Of a DNA stretch of 64,000 nt, positions 42,922 through 50,862 are shown piece by piece. Both the position numbers and the translations under genes were made by a program. Location: assembly GCF_001553785.1 (NCBI RefSeq), contig NZ_LOJP01000002.1, positions 33,377 to 97,376 on the forward strand, written 5' to 3'. Within the stretch, counting starts at the first letter, position 1. Every line of letters starts with the position of its first letter. The notes below the pieces were generated by a model. That model was not told the DNA's origin. It worked only from the letters and a program-made list of their open reading frames with translations, and made no database searches. The DNA comes from Actinoplanes sp. TFC3 (GTDB lineage: Bacteria > Actinomycetota > Actinomycetes > Mycobacteriales > Micromonosporaceae).

Positions 42922-43652
42922 TCGGTCTCGCCTGCCTTCCAGTAGCCCGAGAAGCAGTGGGCCTTGCTGTCCCAGCCACGTTCCCTGCACAGGTATCTCC
43001 GCACGTCACGCACGATGGCGGCCTCGGCAGCGACCCATGCGTACGCAGTGCCGGCAGGCAGGTCAGCCGACCGCACAGCTTCAGCCAAGCCGCCTCCCAC
43101 GGTCCAGGTGACATCCCTGGGCAGCTCACGAATGTCGCGCTGATGCGGGATCTGGACGAAGACACGTGCGTCGACCGAGGCGGGCAGCGTTTCGAGCAGG
43201 GACGAGATCGCGGGCAGTGCGGTGTCGTCGCCTACGAACAGCTGCCAGTCGTGCTCGCCGGGTTCGTATTGCACGGCTCGGAAGTCGTCGTCGGGGGTGG
43301 GGCCGACGATGCCGAGGACGCTGCCGGGACGGGCGGCCCGTGCCCAGGCCGAGGCGGGTCCGGCGTCGCCGTGCAGGGCGAACTCGATGTCCACCAGGTC
43401 GCCGTCTTGGGAGCGGATGGTGAAGGTACGCATGATGGGCCGTACCGCTGAGGGCATGGCACACCACTCGCCGTACCAATCGCTGGAGAGGGGCAGCACG
43501 GGCCGATCCTGACCGGGAAGCGCGAGCAGGATCTTGATCCGCTGGTCGTAGCCGTGGCTGGTCATGCTCGCGCACCCGGCGAACGTGATGCGCACGAACG
43601 ACGGGCTGAGCTGGCGAACCTGCATCACGGTGGCCTCGACCACCGCGGTCAT
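42918..43652 (-). CDS. siderophore-interacting protein (ferric-siderophore reductase)
   Basis: 244 aa, FAD/NAD(P)H ferredoxin-reductase fold: QLSPSFVRITFAG, FAD motif PIMRTFTIRSQDGDLVDIEF, GSVLGIVGPTPDD, LFVGDDTALPAISSLLETLP and the C-terminal AWVAAEAAIVRDVRRYL, all hallmarks of the SIP family (ViuB-like) that reduces Fe3+-siderophores in the cytoplasm. The ATG at 43652 overlaps the ATPase stop. Confidence 0.93.
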   Translation of the reverse strand: MTAVVEATVMQVRQLSPSFVRITFAGCASMTSHGYDQRIKILLALPGQDRPVLPLSSDWYGEWCAMPSAVRPIMRTFTIRSQDGDLVDIEFALHGDAGPASAWARAARPGSVLGIVGPTPDDDFRAVQYEPGEHDWQLFVGDDTALPAISSLLETLPASVDARVFVQIPHQRDIRELPRDVTWTVGGGLAEAVRSADLPAGTAYAWVAAEAAIVRDVRRYLCRERGWDSKAHCFSGYWKAGETE

Positions 43653-44458
43653 GCCGACACCCGATGCCGGCCGATGGGCACGATCATCGGTGTGTGGGAC
43701 ACCGGGTCGGGTACCACCTGGCATCTCATCCCGAAGACTTCCTCCACCACGTCGGCGGTCAGCACCTGGGTGGGCTCGCCCGCGGTGACGATCGCGCCGC
43801 TCTTCATGACCACCAGATGATCGGCGTAGCGGCAGGCCAGGTTGAGCTCGTGCAGCACCATGACCACTGTCGCGCCCTCCGCCTCATTGAGGTCGGTGAG
43901 CAGGTCCAGCACCTCAACCTGGTGGCTCACGTCCAGGTAGGTGGTGGGTTCGTCGAGCAGCAGGATGCCGGTACGTTGGGCCAGCGCCATGGCAATCCAC
44001 ACGCGCTGGCGCTGACCACCGGACAGTTCGTCGACCGAACGCGCCGCCAGCTCCAAGGTCCCGGTCGCCGTCAGAGCCGCCCCTACCGCATCCTCGTCCT
44101 CGGGGTTCCAGCGCCGGAACCAGCCCTGGTGCGGATGCCGGCCCCGGCTCACCAGGTCGTTGACGGTGATGCCGTCCGGCGCGACCGGGCCCTGCGGCAG
44201 GATGCCCAGCTTGAGTGCGACGTCGCGGCTGGGTTCGGAGTGGATCGACTTGCCGTCGAGCAGCACCGAGCCGGCCGACGGCGACAGCAGCCGGGCCATG
44301 CCGCGCAGGAACGTCGATTTACCGCAGGCGTTCGGACCCACGATGATGGTGACCTTGCCGGTCGGGATCTCCAGGTTGAGGTCGTTGACCACCCGGCGTT
44401 CCCCGTAGCCGAGCGACAGTCCCTGGGCTTGCAGGGTGGACGGTGCGGGCACGGTCAT
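43649..44458 (-). CDS. iron-siderophore ABC transporter ATPase
   Basis: 269 aa, FecE/FepC-like: Walker A VGPNACGKSTFLRGMARLL, Q-loop ILPQGPVAP, signature DELSGGQRQRVWIAMAL, Walker B ILLLDEPTTYLDVSHQVEVL, switch His VLHELNLACRYADHL. The ATG at 44458 overlaps the permease stop (ATGA), making the operon fully coupled. Confidence 0.96.
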   Translation of the reverse strand: MTVPAPSTLQAQGLSLGYGERRVVNDLNLEIPTGKVTIIVGPNACGKSTFLRGMARLLSPSAGSVLLDGKSIHSEPSRDVALKLGILPQGPVAPDGITVNDLVSRGRHPHQGWFRRWNPEDEDAVGAALTATGTLELAARSVDELSGGQRQRVWIAMALAQRTGILLLDEPTTYLDVSHQVEVLDLLTDLNEAEGATVVMVLHELNLACRYADHLVVMKSGAIVTAGEPTQVLTADVVEEVFGMRCQVVPDPVSHTPMIVPIGRHRVSA

Positions 44459-45486
44459 CCTCCTCGTCCGGTTCGGTTCGACGTGGCGAGCAACCACAGC
44501 AGGTAGGGCGCGCCGATGATGCCGGTGACCACGCCGACCGGGAACGGCGTCGATCCGAGCAGGTGGGAGCCGATGAAGTCGGCGGCGAGCACGAGCACCG
44601 CGCCGAACAGCCCGGCTTGCAGCAGGGTGGGGCGTCCGCCGCCGACGAGCCGGGCGGCGATCGGGCCGGACACGAAGGCGACGTAGGCGATCGGACCGGC
44701 GGCGGCGGTTGCCGTGCCGGCCAGGCAGACGCCGATGAGCAGCAGGGCCAGCCGGCTGCGTTCGATGGGCAGGCCGAGGCCCTTGGCCACGTCGTCGCCG
44801 AGCTGAAGACCGAGCAGCGCGCGGCCGAGCATGAGCGTGAGCGGCACGAGGATCAGCGAGGCAACCGCGAGCGGGCGGACGTCGGCCCAGGTGCGGCCGT
44901 TGAGGCTGCCGGAGAGCCAGATCAGGGCATCCGAGGCGACGCGTACGTCCGCACGGGTGAGCAGGAACGAGGTGAGCCCACCCATGGCCGCGCCGACGCC
45001 GATGCCGACGAGCACGAAGCGGTAGCCGCCGACGCCCTTGCGCCAGGCCAGCAGGTAGATCAGCAGCGCGGTGGTCACGGCTCCGGTGAGCGCGACCACG
45101 GAGATGACAGTGCCACTGGCCGCGAAGATCACGATGGCCAGTACGGCCGCAGCGCTGCCCCCCGAGGTGACTCCGATGACATCCGGGCTGGCCAGCGGGT
45201 TGCGGACGAGCTGCTGGAAGATCATCCCGGACAGCCCGAACGACAGCCCGGCCAGCGTGCCGACGATCGCCCGGGGCAGCCGCAGCGTCTGGATGATGTA
45301 GTCGACCTGCGGCGGGGTCTGCCGGCCCAGCAGCGAGCGCACGATGTCGGGCAGCGACACCTGGAAGGATCCGTACGACAGGGTCAGCGCGAACAGCACC
45401 ACCACCAGGATGGCGAGCACGATGCTGACCGTACGAGCCCGCGCGAACTCCCGGCGCCGCGCCACGGAAATGATCTCCACACTCAC
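44455..45486 (-). CDS. iron-siderophore ABC transporter permease (FecD/FepG-like)
   Basis: 343 aa from a GTG overlapping the upstream permease stop (GTGA). Multi-helix FecCD protein with LRLPRAIVGTLAGLSFGLSG, NPLASPDVIGVTSGG, WLSGSLNGRTW and GPIAYVAFVSGPIAARLVGG. Forms the membrane channel with the next permease. Confidence 0.95.
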   Translation of the reverse strand: MSVEIISVARRREFARARTVSIVLAILVVVLFALTLSYGSFQVSLPDIVRSLLGRQTPPQVDYIIQTLRLPRAIVGTLAGLSFGLSGMIFQQLVRNPLASPDVIGVTSGGSAAAVLAIVIFAASGTVISVVALTGAVTTALLIYLLAWRKGVGGYRFVLVGIGVGAAMGGLTSFLLTRADVRVASDALIWLSGSLNGRTWADVRPLAVASLILVPLTLMLGRALLGLQLGDDVAKGLGLPIERSRLALLLIGVCLAGTATAAAGPIAYVAFVSGPIAARLVGGGRPTLLQAGLFGAVLVLAADFIGSHLLGSTPFPVGVVTGIIGAPYLLWLLATSNRTGRGG

Positions 45487-46502
45487 AGTTCGGCCAGCCT
45501 TCCGCGCCGGACCAGGATCACGAAGAACGGTGCGCCGATGATCGCGGTGATGATGCCGACCTGCACCTCGCCGGGCCGCGCGATGACCCGGCCGAGCACG
45601 TCGGCGAGCAGCAGCAGCATCGGGGCGAGCAGCATCGAGTACGGCAGTAGCCACTTGTGGTCGGGGCCGGTGATGATGCGGGCCATGTGCGGCACGATCA
45701 GCCCGATGAACACCAGCGGGCCGGCCATCGCGGTCGCGGTGCCACACAGCAGCACGACGGCGGCCGCGGCGATCAGCCGGGCCACGGCAACGTTCTGCCC
45801 CAGCGAGGTGGCCACGTCATCGCCGAGCGCCAGCGCGTTGAGCGACCGCGTCGAGATCAGCGCCACGATCACGCCGGCGATCAGGAACGGCAGCGCCTGC
45901 CACGCGATGTCGGCGCCACGCCCGGACAGAGATCCAACCTGCCAGAAGCGGAATTGATCGTACGTCCGCACATCGGTGACCAGCACGCCAGTGGTGAACG
46001 ACAGTAGCGCCGCGGTCAACGCCGCGCCGGCCAGGGCAAGCTTGACCGGGGTGGCACCCCCGCGACCCAGCGAGCCGATGACGTAGACGGCCACGGCTGA
46101 CACCGCGGCCCCGGCGAAGCCGAACCAGACATAGCCCGACAGGCTGCCCACGCCGAAGACGCTGATGCCGATGACCACGAACAACCCGGCCCCGGCGTTG
46201 ATGCCCAGGATGCCCGGGTCGGCCAGCGGGTTACGGGTGACGGCTTGGATGATCGCGCCCGCCAGCCCGAGCGCCGCCCCGGCGAGCAGGCCGACGAAGG
46301 TGCGCGGCAGCCGTACCTCGGTGACGATGAGGTGGTCGCTGCGGTTGGGGTCGGCATGCGACAGCGCGTTGAGCACCGTGCCGAACGGCACGTGCTGCGA
46401 GCCGACGGCCAGGCTCAGCAGGGCCACCCCGGCAAGAACCGCCGCGGTCACCACGAGTCCCGTGGTGAGCGCGGCGGCTCGCCGGACGCGAGAGTCCGGC
46501 AT
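45483..46502 (-). CDS. iron-siderophore ABC transporter permease (FecC/FepD-like)
   Basis: 339 aa: EVRLPRTFVGLLAGAALGLAG, NPLADPGILGINAGAGLFVV, FWQVGSLSGRGADIAW, GPLVFIGLIVPHMARIITGPDHKW (read in part) and the C-terminal VQVGIITAIIGAPFFVIL. Four bases after the binding-protein gene, and overlapping the other permease by 4 nt. Confidence 0.95.
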   Translation of the reverse strand: MPDSRVRRAAALTTGLVVTAAVLAGVALLSLAVGSQHVPFGTVLNALSHADPNRSDHLIVTEVRLPRTFVGLLAGAALGLAGAIIQAVTRNPLADPGILGINAGAGLFVVIGISVFGVGSLSGYVWFGFAGAAVSAVAVYVIGSLGRGGATPVKLALAGAALTAALLSFTTGVLVTDVRTYDQFRFWQVGSLSGRGADIAWQALPFLIAGVIVALISTRSLNALALGDDVATSLGQNVAVARLIAAAAVVLLCGTATAMAGPLVFIGLIVPHMARIITGPDHKWLLPYSMLLAPMLLLLADVLGRVIARPGEVQVGIITAIIGAPFFVILVRRGRLAEL

Positions 46503-46506
46503 TGCC

Positions 46507-47517
46507 TCAGCCCAGGGCCGCGGAAAGCAGCGGCGGAACCTTGTCCAGGGCGTACCTGATGCCCAGCACGGAGTTGCTGGAGAACGCGTTGGAGATCGCC
46601 GGGTCGTCGAGGTAGACGACGTGGCCGGCCTTGACCGAGGGCACGTTCTGCAGCAGCTTGTCGTTCTTCACCTCGTCGGTCTTCACGCCGATCATGAAGA
46701 TCGTGGTGAGGTCGGCGTCGAGCAGGCCGACCTGCTCCTGGGAGAGCGGGATGAAGAAGTTGTCCTTCTTGAGCGCCTCGACCTTGTCGGCGTTCTTGAA
46801 GCCCAGCTTCTGCAGGAAGTCGATCCGGCCGTCGCCGCTGACGTACGCGCCCCAGCCCTGGCTGGACTTCACGCCGGCGCTGACGGTCTTGTCCTTGAAC
46901 GTGGGGTTGGCCGCGGCCACCGAGGCGTACTGCGCCTCGAGGTCGGTCTTGAGCTTGGCCGCCTCGGTGGACTTGCCGAGCGCCTTGCCGACCAGGTCGA
47001 GCTGCTGATCCCAGGTGGTGGTGTACGCGGTGGCCCCGGCCGGGATGCCGACGACCGGCACGCCCAGCGCTGCAAGCTTGTCGTAGCGGTCCTTCTCACC
47101 GCTGGCCCGGGTGTCGAGGATCAGGTCGGGCTTGAGCGACGCGATCTTCTCCATGTCCGGCTCAAGCGTGCCGACCATGGTGGGCGGGGTGGTGTACTTG
47201 CCCTGGTTCCACGGGCCCTGACCGTCGCCGCCGAAGGCCAGCCAGTCCGAGTCGCCCACCGGCTGCACGCCCAGCGCGAGGGCCACCTCGGCGTCGCTCC
47301 AGCCCAGGGTCACCACCCGCTCGGGCTGCTTGGTGATGGTGATGTCGCCGAACGCGGTGGTCACGGTGGCGGGGAAGGCGGCCCCGGCCGAGCCAGAGGC
47401 GGCCGGCGCCGCGGCGTCGTTGCCCTCCGTACCGGTCGTGGAGCAGGCACTCAGGGTGACGGCTGCGGCAACGGCGGCCAGCAACAGCCGGCGGCCTCGG
47501 TTGGGGACGAAACGCAT
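46507..47517 (-). CDS. iron-siderophore substrate-binding lipoprotein
   Basis: 336 aa with a lipoprotein signal (RRLLLAAVAAAVTLSACSTT; lipobox LSAC, Cys25) and the class III binding-protein fold: PERVVTLGWSDAEVALALG, LKPDLILDTR, LGVPVVGIP, and C-terminal VVYLDDPAISNAFSSNS. It captures the ferric siderophore outside the membrane. First gene of the uptake operon, directly downstream of an iron box. Confidence 0.95.
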   Translation of the reverse strand: MRFVPNRGRRLLLAAVAAAVTLSACSTTGTEGNDAAAPAASGSAGAAFPATVTTAFGDITITKQPERVVTLGWSDAEVALALGVQPVGDSDWLAFGGDGQGPWNQGKYTTPPTMVGTLEPDMEKIASLKPDLILDTRASGEKDRYDKLAALGVPVVGIPAGATAYTTTWDQQLDLVGKALGKSTEAAKLKTDLEAQYASVAAANPTFKDKTVSAGVKSSQGWGAYVSGDGRIDFLQKLGFKNADKVEALKKDNFFIPLSQEQVGLLDADLTTIFMIGVKTDEVKNDKLLQNVPSVKAGHVVYLDDPAISNAFSSNSVLGIRYALDKVPPLLSAALG

Positions 47518-47540
47518 GGCGGAGGACTCCGTGGTTCGGC

Positions 47541-47559
47541 GAAGGTTTGGCTTACCTAA
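47541..47559 (-). promoter_or_regulatory. IdeR/DtxR-type iron box
   Basis: The plus-strand sequence GAAGGTTTGGCTTACCTAA matches 15 of 19 positions of the consensus TTAGGTTAGGCTAACCTAA and lies 24 nt upstream of the binding-protein ATG. Iron-loaded IdeR would repress the whole uptake operon. Confidence 0.8.
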
Positions 47560-47579
47560 CCTTGCATACCACTAGATCA

Positions 47580-47863
47580 TCAAGCCGGTGCGGAAAAGCT
47601 CACACGCTCGGCCCTTCCAACCCGCCCCAACGTGCCTGCCAATCCCGGCTAAACCGACAACTCACCACCGCCTCGACCCCGTGACCAGGAGGTTTCAGGC
47701 AACGTGCAGCTGCGTTGCTGCAGGTGTGACCGGAGGCGACCGGCAGCGCCGACGATTACGTGTTGCTGCAGGCGACTGCGGCTCCGAACGACGCCGTTCA
47801 GTGGTTGGGAGCGCACGCTGGGCACCTCAATCGCGCGCTGGCGCCCGGCTTCAGCGTCGAGGT
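47580..47863. other. gene-free spacer
   Basis: Separates the iron-uptake promoter from the 3' end of the acyl-CoA ligase. No credible ORF, RNA or terminator seen; only an imperfect direct repeat of CCTGCAGCAAC (minus strand, two copies near 47715 and 47765). Confidence 0.4.
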
Positions 47864-49264
47864 TCACCTCATGTGAAGCAGCGCGCCCTTGTCCGGCTTG
47901 CCGCTCGGGGCGACGGGGACCCGGTCGATGACGGTGATCGTTTGCGGGACCGAGGTCTCCCCGAGCCGCGCCCGCACCAGCTCGCGCAGCCGGTGCGGGT
48001 CGGGGACGGCTGAGGGGACCACGTACGCGTGCACGGCCTCCCCCGTCGTCTCGTCCGGGCGGCTGATCACGTATGCCTCGGCGACTGCGGGGTCGGTGGC
48101 CAGGACGCGTTCGATCGGGCCGGCGTAGACCAGGGTGGCCTGCACGATGATGACGTCGCGGGTGCGGCCGGACAGGCTCAGGTAGCCGTCGTCGTCCAGG
48201 CTGGCAAGGTCACGGGTGCGGACCCAGCCATCCACGAACACCTCCGCCGACTCGGCCGGGGCGTTCCAGTAGCACTGTGCCTGCGACGGGGTGCGGACGT
48301 ACAGTTCTCCGTCTCGGAGGGACAGTGCCGTGACTGTCGGAGGGCGGCCGACCGTGGTGCGGGTTGCCGGGCCGGTCAGCATCTCGTCGGGTGTGAGCAT
48401 GGCGATCATGCCGGTTTCGGTTTGGCCGTAGCCGTGGAAGACCACCGGGCCGAGCACGTCCAGGGCCTCGGTCAGCCGGTCGGCGTCCAGGGGTGAGCCC
48501 GAAACCACGAGGGCGCGCAGGGTGCTGAGGTCCGCCGGGTTGGCGCGTTGGTCGCGGACGAGCTGGTTGAGCTTGCCCACCGTGATCACGCTAGCGGTGG
48601 CCCGGGTTTCCACCAGCGCGTCGGGGAAGATCGGGCGCCGCGCGACCACGAGCACACCGCCAGCGGCCAGGGCGAGGATGCCGTATTCGAGCATGACCTG
48701 GCTGCTCAGCGAGCCGAAAACCAGGTACCGCTGCAGGCGGGGGGCAAGGTCGGCGATCGCGGGCGGCCAGCGGTCGGGGTAGGGCGCCCAAGCCGAGGAC
48801 ATTGCCGCGTACGTCTGAGCACACCCCTTCGGGTTGCCGGTGCTGCCGCTCGTGTAGATGATCCGGGCGATGTCCCGGGGTCGCCCGGCCGCCACCAAGG
48901 GAGTGCCGTCGTCCGGCGTGGCAGCAAGCTCGGTGACCCGCGCATCGTCGATCAGCAGCGCGTCGTCGCGGCTCAGCAGGGATGCCAACTGCTCCGCAGT
49001 GAGGCCGGGACGCAGCCCGGAGACCCGTGCACCGACCGCGAACGCTGCGATCGTGGCCGCGAACGCGTGGGCATGTACGCCGAGGTTGAGGGCCACGCCG
49101 GCACCTGGCCCGATTCCGGCAGCACGCAGGCCGCTGGCGATCCGGCGGATCAACCCGCTCATCTCCACGGCGGTGATCACCTGGTCGCCGTCCTCGAAGA
49201 CCGGGCGGCTGTCACCGGTGGCGAGCAGGTCCAGCACGGGCTGGGGCCAGATCTCACGAGGCAT
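47864..49264 (-). CDS. AMP-forming acyl/aryl-CoA ligase
   Basis: 466 aa of the ANL superfamily: P-loop IIYTSGSTGNPKGC (residues 135-148), aromatic-acid A5-like HGYGQTETGMIAML, hinge region WVRTRDLASLDDDGYLSLSGR and catalytic lysine in APSGKPDKGAL. It adenylates a carboxylic acid and transfers it to CoA or another thiol; beside a tyrosine-ammonia-lyase-like gene, 4-coumarate is a natural candidate substrate (inference). It is somewhat shorter than plant 4CL. The ATG at 49264 lies inside the 3' end of the monooxygenase gene (11-nt overlap). Confidence 0.85.
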   Translation of the reverse strand: MPREIWPQPVLDLLATGDSRPVFEDGDQVITAVEMSGLIRRIASGLRAAGIGPGAGVALNLGVHAHAFAATIAAFAVGARVSGLRPGLTAEQLASLLSRDDALLIDDARVTELAATPDDGTPLVAAGRPRDIARIIYTSGSTGNPKGCAQTYAAMSSAWAPYPDRWPPAIADLAPRLQRYLVFGSLSSQVMLEYGILALAAGGVLVVARRPIFPDALVETRATASVITVGKLNQLVRDQRANPADLSTLRALVVSGSPLDADRLTEALDVLGPVVFHGYGQTETGMIAMLTPDEMLTGPATRTTVGRPPTVTALSLRDGELYVRTPSQAQCYWNAPAESAEVFVDGWVRTRDLASLDDDGYLSLSGRTRDVIIVQATLVYAGPIERVLATDPAVAEAYVISRPDETTGEAVHAYVVPSAVPDPHRLRELVRARLGETSVPQTITVIDRVPVAPSGKPDKGALLHMR

Positions 49265-50798
49265 CGGCCAGCACACCCTTGAGGAACACGGCGAGCGGCT
49301 GCTGGTGTACGGCCGGAAGGTTCCAATGGTTCTCCAGGTTCTCGGCCAGGTGGTGCACGGCGAGGATCTGGCCGTCGCGGTACACCCGGACCACGGGGTG
49401 CAGGTAGCTCGCGTCGTGGGCGGCGGCTGCGTCGTTCTCGGCGATGCGCGGCACGGTGATGTCGAACGGGTCGACCTGGTCGTGGTCGGGGCCGTATTCG
49501 AGGGTGGCGACGATGGCGAAGGGTCCGGGGCCGAGCCCACCGTCTTTCAGGTACGCCACCGGCACTTCCTGGTGGTAGTGCGCGCCCTGGTCGTCCAGTG
49601 TCACCACGTCGGCGAGCACCGCGAACTGCTGCCACAGCGCCGAGGTCACGTTGATGCGCGCGATGATGGCGTCGGTGATCGCTTCGGGGGTGGCGTCCAG
49701 GCGCTCGGCCGGCCATGGCTGGGCGTGGTACCGGGCTTCGAGGATGCGGTACAGGGCTCTGACGCCGTACCGGAATCCGTGAATGAAGCCGTTTGTCGAT
49801 TTCTTGAAGTCGCGTTGCTGGGTGAGGGTGCCGGCGAAATAGAGGCCGGGGATGTTCACCGATTCGAACGCCGGGGTCTGCTCGGGGAAGCGGTCTTCGA
49901 TCACCAGGTTCGGGCGGGCCGAGGTGTCGAAGATGGACGCGTCGAACCGGAAGCCGGTGGCCAGGATGACCCGGTCGTAGTCGAGTTCGCGGAGGCGTTC
50001 GACAGTGCGGGCGTACCGGAAAAGGATGCGGAACCCGCCACCCTCGCGCGCGGTGATCTTCTCGATTGTGCCGTCCAGGACGGCGTTCTGGCTCTTGAGC
50101 TGGTACGTGTCCAGGAAGTTGTTGTTGACCGCACGCAGGTGCCCGACGTAGTGGGTCTGCCAGGCCAGCTTGACAGAGTGCGGGCCGGCCACGTGCACGA
50201 CGGCGGTGGTCTCGACGAGCGCGTCGGCGGTTTCGAACGCCGAGTTGCCCTTGCCGACGATCAGCACGCGCTGGTTGGTGAAGTCGTCCGGGTCGACGCT
50301 GACGGTGTCGTAGCGTTCGGCCAGCTCGGCGCCCTCGATGTCGGGCACATAAAGCTGGGGGACGCCGGTGGCAACTATTACGCGTCTGGCGGTATAGGCC
50401 GCATCCCCCGCCTGGACCTCGAAATCGGCGCCTGCCTTGGCAACGCGCGTGACCCGGGTGTTGTAGGTGACGTTCAGACCGCGCGCAAAGTCATGCAGGT
50501 AGCGGACCAGATCGTCCGCGGCCGGGAAGTAGCGCTTGCTGTAGTTCTTGAACAGCAGCGCCGGGTCGTCGCTGAGCAGCGAGTTCCAGTCCGCGCGCAG
50601 GTTGTACTCCGGATCGCCGGACCCGGTCCACACCTTGTTGATCGAGATCAGCTGGCGGTGCCGCGGGTACGTGCGGAAGAACGTGCCCGGCCCGGCGCCG
50701 GCCTCCAGGACCACGTAGTCGTGGCCGTCGCGCTGCAGCAGGGCGGCGAGCTGCAGCCCGGCGGGCCCGGCCCCGATGATCAAGTAGTCGTGCGTCAT
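49254..50798 (-). CDS. flavin-dependent monooxygenase, cluster copy A
   Basis: 514 aa from ATG 50798. FAD motif YLIIGAGPAGLQLAALL at residues 5-21, second dinucleotide motif RVLIVGKGNSAFETAD, and VILATGFRFDASIF near the FMO ATG motif, so a two-dinucleotide-binding FMO/FOXRED2-like enzyme. It shares long identical stretches (for example VGHLRAVNNNFLDTYQLKS) with copy B on the opposite arm. Likely hydroxylates or N-oxygenates a small molecule; substrate unknown. Transcribed divergently from the lyase operon. Confidence 0.87.
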   Translation of the reverse strand: MTHDYLIIGAGPAGLQLAALLQRDGHDYVVLEAGAGPGTFFRTYPRHRQLISINKVWTGSGDPEYNLRADWNSLLSDDPALLFKNYSKRYFPAADDLVRYLHDFARGLNVTYNTRVTRVAKAGADFEVQAGDAAYTARRVIVATGVPQLYVPDIEGAELAERYDTVSVDPDDFTNQRVLIVGKGNSAFETADALVETTAVVHVAGPHSVKLAWQTHYVGHLRAVNNNFLDTYQLKSQNAVLDGTIEKITAREGGGFRILFRYARTVERLRELDYDRVILATGFRFDASIFDTSARPNLVIEDRFPEQTPAFESVNIPGLYFAGTLTQQRDFKKSTNGFIHGFRYGVRALYRILEARYHAQPWPAERLDATPEAITDAIIARINVTSALWQQFAVLADVVTLDDQGAHYHQEVPVAYLKDGGLGPGPFAIVATLEYGPDHDQVDPFDITVPRIAENDAAAAHDASYLHPVVRVYRDGQILAVHHLAENLENHWNLPAVHQQPLAVFLKGVLADAS

Positions 50799-50862
50799 GC
50801 GACCGGACCGTACTGACGCGATTTCAGAGCGTTCTGAGAATTCGTCTCTACCGTCCGGACCC
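50799..50862. promoter_or_regulatory. symmetric divergent promoter with central palindrome
   Basis: TACGGT (minus strand, 50807-50812) ends 8 nt before the monooxygenase A ATG, and TACCGT (plus, 50849-50854) ends 8 nt before the lyase ATG. Neither gene has a ribosome site. Between them, 50822-50839, is the palindrome TTTCAGA-GCGT-TCTGAGA (6 of 7 bases paired). This suggests joint control of both arms by one regulator. Confidence 0.6.

Noticed and set aside
47588..48013. 141-aa plus-strand ORF between the iron box and the CoA ligase
   Set aside because: Second half is antisense to the ligase; the first half has poor codon pattern and no motifs.
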